Source: Trifolium pratense (taxonomy: Eukaryota; Streptophyta; Magnoliopsida; Fabales; Fabaceae). From it: 64,000 nucleotides of DNA. Positions 43,614 through 57,048 of this stretch are shown here, one piece after another. The notes beneath the pieces were generated by a model. That model did not search any database. It saw only the letters and a program-made list of their open reading frames with translations, and was not told the origin of the DNA. The stretch is taken from the NCBI RefSeq assembly GCF_020283565.1, contig NC_060063.1, positions 43,236,856-43,300,855 on the forward strand, in the 5' to 3' direction. The stretch's first letter is position 1, and each line of letters opens with the position of its first letter. Both the position numbers and the translations under genes were made by a program.

Positions 43614-43743
43614 GATTGGAACGGAAGAAAGTGGGAAAAAATAAAAATATGAAAACTGTGAAATGAATTTAAACTAAATATATTAGTTAAAATTCATTTT
43701 TCAATTTTCATATTTTCTTTTTATTTCCTTCTAACCAAACACA
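43614..43743. mobile_element. Small PIF/Harbinger-like MITE
   Basis: A 130-bp palindromic element with left end GGGTCCGTTTGATTGGAACG and right end complement TGTGTTTGGTTAGAAGG. TTA lies on both sides (43611-43613, 43744-43746). Confidence 0.7.
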
Positions 43744-43999
43744 TTATTAAAACATTGTTTCTCTTCATTAAATGACATATGTATCTCAATAAATAGATTG
43801 AAGTCACTGAACAAAATGAATTTCATACTTATGATCCAAAATTTTCTCAAAATTATTTCTAATACACCAATTCTTTTCTCTAATGTACAATATTAATTAA
43901 TCCAAGAAATTTATTTTATAAAATATCATACTGTTGAAGTCAATGAGCAATTCAGTACACTTTCAAACCTTCACTTATTGCATTACATGACTAAAGTAT

Positions 44000-44024
44000 G
44001 AAATGAGAGAGAGAGAGAGAGAGC
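44000..44024. repeat. GA microsatellite
   Basis: About ten GA units. Confidence 0.9.
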
Positions 44025-44070
44025 AGCACTAACTTGTTACATATTATTACTACTTAGTAATCTTAATTAA

Positions 44071-44367
44071 ATTCAGACCCTTACATATTATCCTAATACA
44101 CCAAATTTCGTCAAAGGACACCATTTATTTGGTGTACAATCTTATTAGAATATTGAAGTACAAAGAATGAAACAATACAATCTCTCAAGATATATCATCC
44201 ATTTGAAAAAAATAATGTAAAACCACGTGGCCGAACCTAGTATTCCATAATTCCAAACAACTATATCCTAGGATCCTAGGATTCTTAATATATCCGAACA
44301 ATTTATAACTACTACACCTCCACTTGTTGGTAGATAAGGTGGACAAATAGAAATAACAATTTTGGAA
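44071..44367 (+). repeat. Diverged direct duplicate of 38871-39181
   Basis: Same ordered landmarks as the left copy (see there). Contains CCTAGGATCCTAGG, a perfect palindrome, at about 44268-44281. Confidence 0.7.
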
Positions 44368-45608
44368 GCAACAATTGCTAATTAACTGTGGTAGCAGCTG
44401 GATTCAAGTTAGTCACTATCTTAACAATTCTAAGTTTTATCATAAAATAAAATTGAATTTCTTTTGTTGAGTTTTTATGTCTATTTGCTTAGTTAACATT
44501 TTTGGTAGTACAACATATTGTCAATTAATGACAAACAAAAAGAGACAAATTGGTTGATGAGATCCAAATTAAAAAAGAATGGACATTCTTAATTTCTTCC
44601 TCTCTTTCTTATGAATTGAAGCTTGGTAGAAAACACAAAAAATAGAGTAACCACAAATTAAATTGAACACTATATTAAGAGAGCACAAAATTTCCAAAAT
44701 GGAGGTCTTGGAATTTTTGGGGAGGGACATGAGACGAGAATTAATTTGTCCATATTTGATCCGATATGATGTCTTTCTCGTAACACGGCTCAATTTCATA
44801 CTAGATCGGGTCACCCCCAAAGTCACTAGTACTTGGACGAACCATCTCATGGACCGACTCTAGAGGCACACTCAAGCAGGGTTGAACATCATCATATCAT
44901 TATCAGGACAGTTGGATCCAAAACCCTAAGCTAGCTAATTTGTGTATAGCTCTCCAAGACACGTACACAGTTATCCGAGCAAAGGTTTTAACCTTAAAAT
45001 TAAATACTAAACTACAGTGTTTATTTATTTGATCGTCGGAGTTTTTTTGAGAGTTGTTGATCAATGTTCACCATCAACAAACCTCGTTCACATATTCAGG
45101 TCGGAGATTTAAGCATGAAATTGCCATTAAAAAAAAAAAGAGATTTAAGTATGAAATCAAATGCTAAGCTAGTGAGGGTTAAAGTCAATTGTCAAGTAAG
45201 CATAGACACAATACCAAAACTTTTCTTTACATAGAGACTATAATTAATGCGACCAATTTAAATTTCTTACGGATTAAGATTTGAGTTTATTTTCTTATGG
45301 ATATTTTAATTACTTGAAGATCAAGACTCTTATCAGGAATCAAATTTCTGACCACATGTTTAAGATGATAAAGACTTTTACCACTTATATCAATTCATTG
45401 TTGGTGGATATTTTAATTTTTTATTTGTAGAAATCACGAGTAACTTATCTGAATTTTATCTAATGGTTTAGATGAAATTACTGCAATAATCTCGACATTT
45501 ATCAAGTTTATCAAACTATAAAAAAATGAAAATATTGTGTCAAAAAAAATGAAAATATTAGTTGTCAAAAGTTATATTTGCTCTTTGATCTCTTGTAAGT
45601 GGTAATAG
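44368..45608. other. Intergenic, nothing recognised
   Basis: About 1.2 kb. 44690-44880 is richer in GC than its surroundings and open in two frames, but the translations show no family I recognise. A SINE-like scrap (GAATCAAATTTCTGACCAC) lies near 45338. Confidence 0.45.
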
Positions 45609-45720
45609 TTTTTTTTTTTTGTCAATTAGGCTAATTAATGACTAAAAATTCACCTCTTTAGGTGAATAAGTATGAGATCCAGCTTCAAACCTTTGCCCAA
45701 CATATAAAATATAATGTCGC
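45609..45720 (-). repeat. SINE 3' part
   Basis: On the minus strand: a B-box-like CAAAGGTTTGAAGCTGG, then TTATTCACCTAAAGAGGTGA and a poly(A) tail (poly(T) at 45609-45620 on the plus strand). Same family as 27690-27788. Confidence 0.6.
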
Positions 45721-47059
45721 TAAAAAGAAAACATAATTTATATTGATATAATGATATATAGTATAAAATTCATTCACGGTTTAAATACAATTTTAATCCT
45801 CTTATTTTTTATTTTTTTTTCAATTTTAACATCTAAATATTCAATATAATGTGGTGAGTGGTAGTGTGGTTATGACGTAGCAAGGTGACATGGCTACAAA
45901 CTGTTGATGTGGACGGTAAAATATTAAATTGATAGAGCTTAAGTGGCATATTTACAATTAAAAGTAATTTAATAAAAAAAATATGGAAATCACGTAGCAC
46001 TTGTTGGAGGCTTAAGTGGCCAGCTAAGATAAGAAATTATGAAAAAATGACTTTAGTAGGGTCCCGGCTTAATTGACTTTGAATATATTGATAGCCCACA
46101 TTCATTTTGATAATTTTCAGACCATAAAATGAAGTCGTTAGAAGAAAAACTATGACACTTTATTGTTTTCTTCTTCTTGATCATATTCTAGCTATATTTT
46201 CTTTGTAATTTCGGTTTAGGCTGCTAATTTTTTTTTTTTTTGGTACAAATGAAATATTATGCTTTTAACTTTATATTGCATTTCTTTGCTATTTCTTAAG
46301 TTAGATATTGCCGTTTTTAGGGGAGCAACATGATGAGACACATAAAGGAAATATGAACATGTGGGTTTGGTTCTAACTAGCTTTTCTCTTTTTTTTTGGT
46401 TAATTATATAATGGATGGACTATAAAGTTGATTAAGATTGAATTTTTGAAGGACTTGAAATTTGAGTTTAACAATATTAAAGGATGTAAGACCAAAACTT
46501 TTTGTGAATAAAGTTAAGTGTAAACTTTAATCTAAGAGCCTATAACTTTTTATGTTATTCTATTTATTTATTTTTGGGTTTTATCTTAAAGGGTATATGG
46601 TGTATCAAATTATAATGTTGTTAATTTTTTTTTAAAGAAGTTGTTAATTTGATCTCATTGATATTTTTGTATTTTTTTTTGTTTATTCATAGCACTCCTT
46701 GTGTGGTAATAGTAATTTGTTAATATAAATCCTTATTAATTTTTAAAAGGAATGCACTATTAGTATAATCCAACTTTGCACACGCATTCAATGAGAATTC
46801 ATCATTTTGGCGTGTTATACCCCACTCTTATAATTTTTTTTTTGTCTGGTAGTTTAGTGACTAGAAAATTTCACTCTTATAATCTTATAGTTTATGAAAT
46901 AGCAAAATAAATTAAAAAGCCTATAATTGGATATCACTATAATACAATTTTGCACTAATATCACTGAATTTTTTATTATTTATATATACTGATCTCCACA
47001 TTTTAAGAAACATTGATATCATTTTATGCATCATTGTTCCCGTGAACGTAAATACAAAA
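45721..47059. other. Intergenic, nothing recognised
   Basis: About 1.3 kb, AT-rich, no gene. 45775-45840 is a half copy of the MITE family at 29080-29543. Confidence 0.5.
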
Positions 47060-47163
47060 ATATGTTGCCATATGCATGAACTGAGGTTTGAATATGAGAT
47101 TTTTCACTTGTTCACATTTAAAAGATAAAATTCTCGCCACAAGCTACTTGAAAAAAAAAAAAA
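47060..47163 (+). repeat. SINE 3' part
   Basis: CTGAGGTTTGAATATGAGAT, then TTCACATTTAAAAGATAAAA, TTCTCGCCACAAGCTACTTG and a run of 13 A. Diverged copy of the family at 27690-27788. Confidence 0.6.
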
Positions 47164-49012
47164 CTTATCAATAATAAATATATTTCAAAAATTCTAACAC
47201 ACATGTTAAAGAAATAAATGTAAAAACACTCTTTTAAAATTTGTGAATTTAATTTTTAAACTAAATGTTTTTGTATTATTAAAAAAAAAAATTAACAAAC
47301 AAGCATGTATTAAATTCCATATGCATACTATATTCTATATTTCAATAAATTACATGCACTTAGTTCTTACCATGGATACGACCCTAGCTTGTTCTTAATT
47401 CTATCTTTTTTTCTCATTCTCTTTTCTTTAACAAAAGTAAATATCATTGGAATGGTAAACGAGCATAATGAGTTATAATGAAGTAAAATAATTACATAAA
47501 AAATGTTTAACAAAGCATAAGCATACAACAAAGCAAAGTAAAAATAATGGCTAAAATTTAACAAAACAAAGACGCAAATCATGAATCCCAAATGTGATCA
47601 TTTCTATATTCACATAAGAGTAAATATTGTGGACAAAAGGACTCTTGACAAATTCCAAAAGTTTCAAAGTCTAATGTAAAAAAGGTTGCTAAAGATCCAA
47701 TGTACCCAAAATTCCAATCTAGTATATTATTTATGCTCAACCTTTGCTATCATTTGGAATAATACCAAATAACTTTTAGTCAATCTATTTATCTTGCCGT
47801 CAAATTTTAGATTAATATCAAAAAAATTCTTTGCTATTTAACTGAGACAATAATGTTGGAATAATCAATTTCATTAACTAACCTCAAGTGTTTGCTTGAT
47901 CACAAAAAATAGAGCTCGTTTATTATTGCTTTTTTAATTAAAAAAGCATATTTTTTTAAATAAAATAACTATTTTTAAAACTTTTCATCTTGTACAATTT
48001 TTAAAAAAATGAGAATCTAAAAAAAATCTAAAAGCTTGTTCAAATGAGTTGTTTTTAGTAGTTTATAAGAAAATAATTTTTTTAAAAGGTGATTTTCATA
48101 TCGATGAACAAACAAAAAAACAATTTATACTTTTTATAACAAATATTATTGGTACAGATGGGCACTAAGCTCAAAGTGTGAGACCACTAAACATAACCTT
48201 ATCATTTAAATAAAGTCTAATTTAACATTGTAATTTCCTAAATCATTCGTTTTAGAGGGAACTCATTAATTACTTGAATTCAATTTATAAGAAAGCAACT
48301 TTGAGGGCCATTATGAACATCACTATTACTTACTTTCTTACATAGGTGATCCCTTGGTTAAATCACATTTTCTTCATAGACAAAGATTAAATCCATTGCT
48401 CTTAAAAAATAAAAATAAAATTCTACTCAAACATTTTCATGCTATATTTTAAATAAATATTACTAGTACTGTATAAATTACGGGTAGTTTCTTGTTCTTG
48501 CCAAGAAAATTCTTTGGGTAGTGTAAATGTGGGGCAAACACAAGGATGACCAAAAATGATAAACCAGTTTTATAATGGTCAATTCAAATCTTAACTTTTA
48601 GGTCCATAATTGTTGTTTGAAGTTTTAAATGGCAAGGACCACGATTCCACTAACTCATAACACTATTTTTAGAATTTTTCGTATTATCTTTTCTTTGACA
48701 ATGATTAATTAGTGGAACGAACAATAATAGTAAAACATTTCATGATATATTTTAAATTATTAATTTAAATAATTTTATGTTTATAAGACAATTGAGTTTA
48801 ACTCTTTTAATGCGCTATTATTAATTTATAATAATTTTATCATGCATATGTGAAAATAGTAGGTGTTTAATTTAGTTGAGCTAGAAACATGGAACACGAA
48901 TAAAAATGTCGAAATGTAACTTTGGAGTGTATTCTAACACTTCTACGACTTTCATGAACCTTTTGGTATTCGACTGTTTCTAGTTTGAGACTATATATCC
49001 TTTAGTAGACTA
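47164..49012. other. Intergenic, nothing recognised
   Basis: About 1.8 kb of AT-rich sequence. No gene, RNA or bounded element seen. Confidence 0.5.
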
Positions 49013-49020
49013 CCAAGGAT

Positions 49021-49540
49021 CAAGGTCGGCCCTATACAAGTGCAGGGTGCGCCTACACAGTCGGGCCTCCATTTTCTTGTGGATTAAAAAAATAAATAGA
49101 TGGTAGTACGTAGGTCACTAAAAAAAATAAAGAGGTTAATTTAAAAAAGTTAAAATAGTTGTAGATGTCGATTTGAAGTTTTACTTGGACTCTATTATGT
49201 TATAAAAAAGAGTTAATGGTTAGTATTGATAGCAATTGACAATGATGATCATTTAAAAAAATATAATATGAAGACTTATCGATAATTTTGCTTCAAAAAC
49301 TACTACAATGGAGACTTTTTTAAGTAACTAGAAGGTATTATGTTGTTATTAATTAGAATAAGAATAATTTCTTTATGCAAGAATAAGAATATTTTATATG
49401 TTAGTTACAAGGATCGCTATTTTTTAAATTATTAATAATCTAAATGAAGATTATTCTTTAAAAATTATTTGTGTTTTTTTTATTAAGAAGTTCATTTTTA
49501 ACTTTTAAGGTCGGACCTCCAAATAGTCGGGTTGGCCCTG
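49021..49540. mobile_element. hAT element, GGCGACCTG family, copy 3
   Basis: Left end CAAGGTCGGCCCTATAC; complement of the right end CAGGGCCAACCCGAC. Flanking 8-mers CCAAGGAT (49013-49020) and CAAAGGAT (49541-49548) match at 7 of 8. Inner words GTCGGGCCTCC and GTCGGACCTCC are shared with the other copies. Confidence 0.72.
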
Positions 49541-49579
49541 CAAAGGATTCATCTAAACTTATTGTCAATTTCAAAGTAA

Positions 49580-49785
49580 ACAACATAAGGGAAAAATACA
49601 CAAATAGAAATGGTGTCTTTCTGATTTTGGGATTAGGAGGTGAACCTCTATTAGGTGGTGTTTGTTTTGGTGTTTATTTTTGGCGTTCCGCAAATATATG
49701 GCGTCCTGCTATGTAGTTACTTTTATATCGGTTTTTGTTCGTCTTGTGCAGAGACCTGGTTAATAATACATTTGTTGTTAAAAAA
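49580..49785 (+). mobile_element. LINE-like 3' end fragment
   Basis: GGTGTTTGTTTTGGTGTTTA, then ATATATGGCGTCCTGCTATG, TTCGTCTTGTGCAGAGACCT and GGTTAATAATACATTTG, ending in an A-rich tail. The same order appears inverted at 55690-55870, also with an A-rich tail, as expected of two 5'-truncated LINE copies. The family is inferred. Confidence 0.5.
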
Positions 49786-50903
49786 AGAAAAAAGAAACGG
49801 GTGTATCAGTATACACGCGGTGCAGATAGGAATCTTCAAGATAGACATATAATTTTAAGTTTATGGATCCTACTTAACGGACCTCCAAAAACTTATGAAG
49901 TTCAAGTCCAAAAATTAAATACATTGCTCTTTGGGCCCTTTGAATTGCTCTCAGACCCTTAAAATACCCTCAATTTGAATCCAGGAATTTTTGTATCCTA
50001 CAATCCGAAATGTAAGCAAGTTTTGTATCTTGCGTTCCAAAATATGTCTTAAATTCAGAATCTAAAAAGCAAAATATGCCTTAAATTCGGAATCTAAGAT
50101 CCAAAATGATCCTGTATGATGCTTTGGCATTTGCGTTCCAAAATTAACATGGATTTTGGAATCTAGGTTTCGAAATCCTGAAATATGTAGTAGAAATGCC
50201 AGATTGGTGAAGATTGTGTAGAAAAAAGGAAAAAATAACATATGTTCCATTAACATGGATTCATAACATCAATGATAATATGACAAAGTGATATAAGATT
50301 CATAATATGCAATATTATCAATTATGATTTCCTCGCCATATTTGAAAGCATACATGTCTTGAATCTTAAATTTCAACGCAAAAAATGCCAGTGACATTAC
50401 AACCACAAAAAGTCTCGGTGTCCATACGTGTCACTAGTCAGCAGCTGATTCGTCATTACTCAGAATGATTGGGTCATCTTTATTTGTCTCCTGCTCACCT
50501 CTTTCAATGTTAATCAATACCTCAAACTCACTCTTTCGGTCGAAAAAAATTTCTCATCATATATTTAAGCATTATTCTCAACACGTTTTCCTCTATTTTC
50601 GTAACAATTTGGGTTGAGTGTGTGTTTGGTTATGAAAGTACAACTAACTGCAGCTGGCATACAAAAATACATTTTCAGAATTTGCATTCCGATATTAAGC
50701 GCGTTTGAATCCTAGGTTCGCGAAACACACAAAAAAAATTGAGAAAAAAATAATAATTAAAACCCATTTCCGATCATGCGTTCCAATATAGACCTTGTGT
50801 TTGGGTCCGAAACACAATTAAAGGGGGTGGAAATAGCAATTACAGAGATATCAAGTTGAAATTCTTGTAATAATCATCACTCAAATTACATTATAAAAAT
50901 ACG
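49786..50903. other. Intergenic, repeat debris
   Basis: No gene. 49970-50190 contains several variants of TTAAATTCGGAATCTAA and AATCCGAAATGT words, suggesting decayed short tandem repeats. Confidence 0.45.
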
Positions 50904-50911
50904 CTTCATCT

Positions 50912-51630
<719 letters not shown>

Positions 51631-51638
51631 CTTGATCT

Positions 51639-52686
51639 GGTAAAACTTAAAAAATAAGACATTTGTTATAACAACTTCAGTTATATTGTGTAACTTTTTC
51701 TGAAATCGAACAAATTGAAAGATATAAGAATTGATAAAATTAAAATTATTATTTATCACTAAATCAAGTACAACTTTTTGTCTCAACTTTATATTATTCT
51801 ATTTCGTATTTACTTTTTTATAAATCAAACGGAATCTAATATTATTAGTGTTCTAAACTAGATAGTCCATCCACACCAGAGTCATCATTATGGGCAGGGT
51901 CGAGAGCATTCAATGCAAAAAGCAGTCTTTCATTCCCTTGTTTCGTCGTGGCACAACCCCCATGGAAGGCCAAGAAATCAAGTGAGATGAAGAAAACATG
52001 CGATCACAATGACGGTTCAACCGGATCAATGAATCTCAACTAATCGTTGTCAGATCGAAGAATTTTGATAATTCAAAAACGAGTCAGAAGATAAATAAAG
52101 TCTAACAAATATTGTTTTATCTAAAATCAAGTATTATTTATTTAAAATTACAATAAATTTGACAAGATTATATAGTAACACCGTAATACAAATTCAAAGC
52201 ATAAGTTTTTTTTTCTTTTCTTTTTTCGTCACAATTCACAAACAATCTAAAAAATAGATCGTTGTCGGTGAAGAGACGAAGAGGAAGGTTTCTAGCGGTT
52301 GAGAGGAAGAAGGAAGTGAGGCAAAATAGCATGAAAACTTGAAAACTAGAAGAAGATGGACAATAATTAAAAACATGATGAAAACTAGCATGAAAACAAA
52401 ATAGCTAAACTATAAATTATGAGCAACTCGGTTAAAACTTGTCACCAAACATAACTAATACTATAATTTTTATTCAAAATTAGTAAATCACAACAAATAT
52501 CAATGATTTCTTTTTTTTTTTTTTTTTTGTAATAAACCTATACTTTGAATAAACTGTTTTCCGTTCGATAAAATAAGCCCCCAAGATGAGTTTGTGCACA
52601 CTACGTATAGCGCAAGTTCATAGAAATTGTTAGCATATAATGACAAAAATGAACCTGCTCAATTAACCTCGTTGGACAAAAGAAGT
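51639..52686. other. Intergenic, nothing recognised
   Basis: About 1 kb without a gene or bounded element. Confidence 0.5.
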
Positions 52687-52694
52687 ACTAGTAG

Positions 52695-53157
52695 CAGGGC
52701 CGACCATATGGGTGTCCAAAGTGAGCCACCGAACAGGGCCTCATACAGTTAGGGGCCTCTAATTGTTTATATCTATTGAAAAATTTATATATGTAAAAAA
52801 AATTAATGACTTTGTTACTACTAAAAATATTTTATTACTAAAAAAAGAATATTTAATAGACACACTCTTAATTTTATAAGCAGCGGTTGATTGTAAAAAA
52901 AGAAGCAACATTACAAGAAAGTTTTTTTTTTCCCAAAGGAAATGTAAAGTTGATAATGATATTAGATTGAAGATGTATTTTAATGTTATTGATTAAAATA
53001 TGTCGCTTTTATATATTATTTACAATTATGACTATTTTTTATGTTATTTACAATTTAAATAGAGAATGATTTTATTTTATTTTTTTAAAATTATTTTTTA
53101 TTAAAGATTTATTTTTAATTTTCAAACAGAGCCTCCAAATACTTGGGACCGGCCCTG
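52695..53157. mobile_element. hAT element, GGCGACCTG family, copy 4
   Basis: Ends CAGGGCCGACCATATGGG and CAGGGCCGGTCCCAAG (complement of the right end). Flanking 8-mers ACTAGTAG and ACTAGCAA match at 6 of 8. Related to 49021-49540. Confidence 0.72.
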
Positions 53158-53165
53158 ACTAGCAA

Positions 53166-54148
53166 AATAACCTTAAAAAAACCAACCAAATAGGAATGTG
53201 AATTTTGTCAAAGTTTAAAGCTGCTAACTAAGCTGACTTTTAATTTACTTATCTGTCTTATATCAAAGATGGTAGCAAAACAGTCACTATCTTAATGCAC
53301 TAATTATTAATATTAATAGTTAGTGTAATTAATGTGCAAACTCAAATGATCAAAAGTCCATGGGGCCCCACATATTATTGTGCATCCTTGTGTGACTTGC
53401 ACGTTTTTGTGGTAGCTCTTGTGAAGCAAGACCACATGCATAATAATTGAAGGAGATTTTGAGTATGCATATACTCCAATTATGATGGACCATGGACGCC
53501 TGAAATTAGGTTTCAAAGTACTCAAAAATGAGTTTTTTTTTTTTTGTTATGAAAAGAAAAAGATTTTGATGTTGTCATGTTGAAATTACTTGCATCATTC
53601 ACCGCATGCTCCCTTGTGAAATTGGATTCTCCGTGGTTAAAAATATTGGGCTATGAGAGAAAGTTGAGTTGATCAACATATTGTGCTGACAACAAAACAA
53701 TCATACAGATAATTTTAACACCACATATTCATCCAATATCTTAAAACAATGAGTCATTTTACTTATAAAGTGTTTAATATTCACTTTTCTAAATAATATA
53801 AAACTTCAAATTACATATTAGACTTGGATGAAACTCACTTTACATAACATATTCCTCATTAATCCAAAGTACTCTCTTCAACCAACTTCAATGTAGTTAT
53901 AAATTTAAAAAATAATATTAATTAGAACTCTTTTCAAATGAATGACACATGCAAATAGTCAAGATATTAACACGCTTTTTATTTTATTTTATTTTTGTTA
54001 TAGACAAATATTTGATGTTAATATATTGCTTTAAACGAGAGAAAAATATTAGCAATTGTTAGTGGAGATCAAACTTTAAACTTCACTATTAACCTTTTCA
54101 ACTTTGCAATACTTTTATTAATTTTTTTTATATTAAATACTACTATTT
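53166..54148. other. Intergenic, nothing recognised
   Basis: About 1 kb. No gene. 53330-53530 is less AT-rich and open on the minus strand, but the product resembles nothing I know. Confidence 0.45.
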
Positions 54149-54154
54149 ATTAAC

Positions 54155-54581
54155 TATTATGGACCGAGCTTCCCGCTCAGAAACCCAATCATACGAGCTT
54201 GGATAGCCGGGGTAGCTTCCAATACGCGAACATGACATGGATGGTCGACATTTCAACGGTCAAATTCCTGACACTCTCGTAACGTCAAATTCCACCGGAA
54301 TGATGAGCATTAACTGCTCATCAAGACTTTCCAGCCGTTTTCCGACAGCCATTTGATGGCCATTAATGTCATCAAGGGTCTTGGCCTTGCGCTGAGGACT
54401 ATATATACGTGATTTCATGCCATTTAGAAGGTACATACGATCTAGCACAGAAAACATTCACTCCACACTTAAACTGACTTGAGCGTCAGAGTGTCTGCAG
54501 GTACACAACTCCCCTTCTCTTCAACAGGGACAATCAAGAGCACAACGCCGGCGCGGTTGCATCTTCTGATCAGACGCGATC
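54155..54581 (+). mobile_element. Probable solo LTR
   Basis: This segment is much less AT-rich than its surroundings and looks like an LTR of the Ty3-gypsy type: a TATA box GACTATATATACG at about 54398, followed by TGACTTGAGCGTCAGAGTGT, CTGCAGGTACACAACTCCCC and GATCAGACGCGATC. The direct repeat ATTAAC lies at 54149-54154 and 54582-54587. The ends are not TG..CA, so the borders are uncertain, and no primer-binding site or polypurine tract adjoins. Confidence 0.55.
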
Positions 54582-54587
54582 ATTAAC

Positions 54588-55379
54588 CAATCACAATTAT
54601 ATATCCACCTAAATGATACATATCCATATTTTTACTACTAAGCAACCCCTTTGGAGACGCTAGCTCTTGATTAGAGAGAGCCAAGAAAAACTGAGTCGGT
54701 AATACACGTGGAAAGAACGTGACACATTAGAATGTGACCGTGAATAGAAGAAGAACACAAAAGAAGATTCTTCATGAAAGTGTGGACTTACAATAGCCGT
54801 CAGTGAAGACCACGTGTCCACTAAACTCAATGACAACGCACAACAAGTGAATCTATCATTAAAAAACACATAACAAGGTTTGGTTGGTGTAGTTTTTTTA
54901 GTTTGGTTTGAAGAAACAAATAACTCCAAAAACCAAGTGGTCCTTAATATCTAACAAAGGAAACCCCCTCTCTAACTCTCTTCCACTTTCAGATTTGTCT
55001 TCCAAGTGTTCTGGACATACATACACACCTTCTAGATGAGGATGAGATTAATTTTGAGGATATGTGACTCGATTAGTGTCATTTCTAGTTTCCCATTAAT
55101 ACCCTTATTATATTTTTCAACTTCTAGCTAGCTACATAATACATTACATTGCTATAAAAGATTTAGTCAAAAAATAAATAAAAATACATTACTATAAAAG
55201 AGTTGAATGATGAATTTGAAAAATACTACTTAGAAAGAATTGACTGATGAATTTGAAAAATACTAGTTTTTAGTTGGGGGCAAGTATTTAAGCATTTTTT
55301 TGGTAGAAAGTATTTAAGCATTTTATTTGGGTACACATATAAGTCTTAACATAATAATAAAAAATAACGCATAATCCAC
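54588..55379. other. Intergenic, nothing recognised
   Basis: About 800 bases. 54890-54990 has a CT-rich, promoter-like look but no gene follows. Confidence 0.45.
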
Positions 55380-55500
55380 TTGGACTTGATCTAGTGTTGG
55401 CTTGAGTCGTCATTGGAGTATGCTCCTCTCAAGATCTCAAGTTTGATTTCCTCTGGTGCCAATTTCGATAGGCTATGTCTATACAGAGCAAAAAAACCAT
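55380..55500 (+). repeat. tRNA-derived SINE, second family
   Basis: GGACTTGATCTAGTGTTGGC resembles an A box and TCTCAAGTTTGATTTCC a B box, with GTATGCTCCTCTCAAGATCT between and TGGTGCCAATTTCGATAGGC after. I recall this order from legume repeats. Confidence 0.6.
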
Positions 55501-55687
55501 GACTTTAAATGGGGCCCCGCAAGTGAGCGGTGAAATTGGTACTTTTAGATTAGTCAGTCCTAGACCTGGTTAAAAAAAATAATTCTTAATTGAAATTTAT
55601 TTACCTCACAACTAAAAAAATGTAAAAATGGTTAGTAGTTTAATTTTGTCAAGAAAAAACAAATTTTTTTTTTGGTCAATAGAAAAA

Positions 55688-56165
55688 ACAATTTTTTTTT
55701 GAAACGGCAAATATATTATTAACCAGTTCTTTGCACAAGACGAACAGAGACTGGTATAAAAGTAGTTACATAACGAGGCGTCGTATATATGCGGAATGCA
55801 AAAAAAAACACCAAAACAATCATCACTTAATAAAGATCCACCTCCTAAACCCATATATAATCAGAAAGGCACCCCTCAAATTTCAGGCCACCAGAACACA
55901 CCAACCCAGTCCTAAAAGTTGTCATTGGATCGACTCTAACTCTCGATTTCGAATCAAAAGTGATTAGTCCATCAGAATTCAAAAAAAAGCTCCTCAAACT
56001 AAAAGCTGAAGGAAGAGAAAAAACAATTGTTATTGTTAGTATGGAGCTAGGGAACTTCGATCTAGAAGATAAGAGTATTAAAGTAGCACTTGATTTGAAT
56101 TTGAGCATCAATTACGTAATGCACTATTGATCGGATATTGCCTCCCACCCGCATTGATTATTGAT
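55688..56165 (-). mobile_element. LINE-like 3' end, inverted relative to 49580-49785
   Basis: On the minus strand the sequence ends with AACTGGTTAATAATATATTT, GCCGTTTC and a poly(A) run (poly(T)-like on the other strand sense at 55690-55700). 55690-55870 matches 49580-49785. 55871-56165 is open on the minus strand for 88 codons without a motif I can name. Confidence 0.45.
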
Positions 56166-57039
56166 GAGATCACTTTAACCTTCTTGCCAATTTTTATTTG
56201 CTGTATATGGATTTATTTATTTTAAGAAACACCGTCATGATAGAACGCAAACCGATAATTTTAATTGTATCTTAATAACATATTAAATGAATTTGAATTT
56301 GTCTGACGTTTTACACAAATGATCTATATGATATAAACTTTTCAATCCAACGGTGAATTTTATAAAATTTATATCGGTTAAAACGTTTTTTTAGAGGTGT
56401 AACATTTGGTGTCATACTAGTTGGTTGGTGTTATATATTAAAATGCAAGAATTGAGAATTTGGGATGCAGCCATAAACTATGCAACGTGATCCAAATATG
56501 ATGAATTTGCCGCAACGGTGCTTTGGAAGCAGATTAAAAATGCATGCAATGATGATGGAGAAGCGGTTGGTTTTGTATCATCAACTTATTCGCAGTTTTT
56601 TAAAACTATAAATTCACACATTTAAGAATTTTCCATCAGGATGATTGTTTCAACAAACACTAGAATTTTTTTATCACATCATGATGAAAGTGCAATTTTT
56701 AGATTAATTATACACCTGTTAAAAGAAGGGGCAGTATTTTTTGAATAATAGAAAAGGGAGTTGTTTCTTCTATATTTTTTCACTTTGTTGGGAAGACTGA
56801 AAATATGTCATGGATCCCACCATTTATCTTCTCTCGTCCCTGTTTCTCTGCTACACCAAACAAGAGAGATTCCCTTTCTCTCTTTTATGTCTCTCGTCCC
56901 TTTTTCTGTCGTCTCTATTTCACTACTACCAAACACACACTAAAAAGGTAATTAATTTTAGAGTTATGTTAATTAGACTTGGATCTTCTCAGATTTTAAC
57001 TAATGTTTTCGAGACATTAGTTAAAGAAAAAAAAGTATA
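56166..57039. other. Intergenic, with half a MITE
   Basis: No gene. 56270-56410 is half of the inverted-repeat MITE family of 27810-28130 (TCAATCCAACGGTGAATTTT). 56800-56940 holds CTCTCGTCCC words twice. Confidence 0.5.
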
Positions 57040-57048
57040 TTTTACATT

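Noticed and set aside
44569..44863. Overlapping open frames of 66 and 93 codons on opposite strands
   Set aside because: No recognisable motif, no splice context and no paralogue; kept only as part of an intergenic entry.
53313..53525. Minus-strand open frame of 70 codons
   Set aside because: No motif or context supports a gene; base composition alone is not enough.
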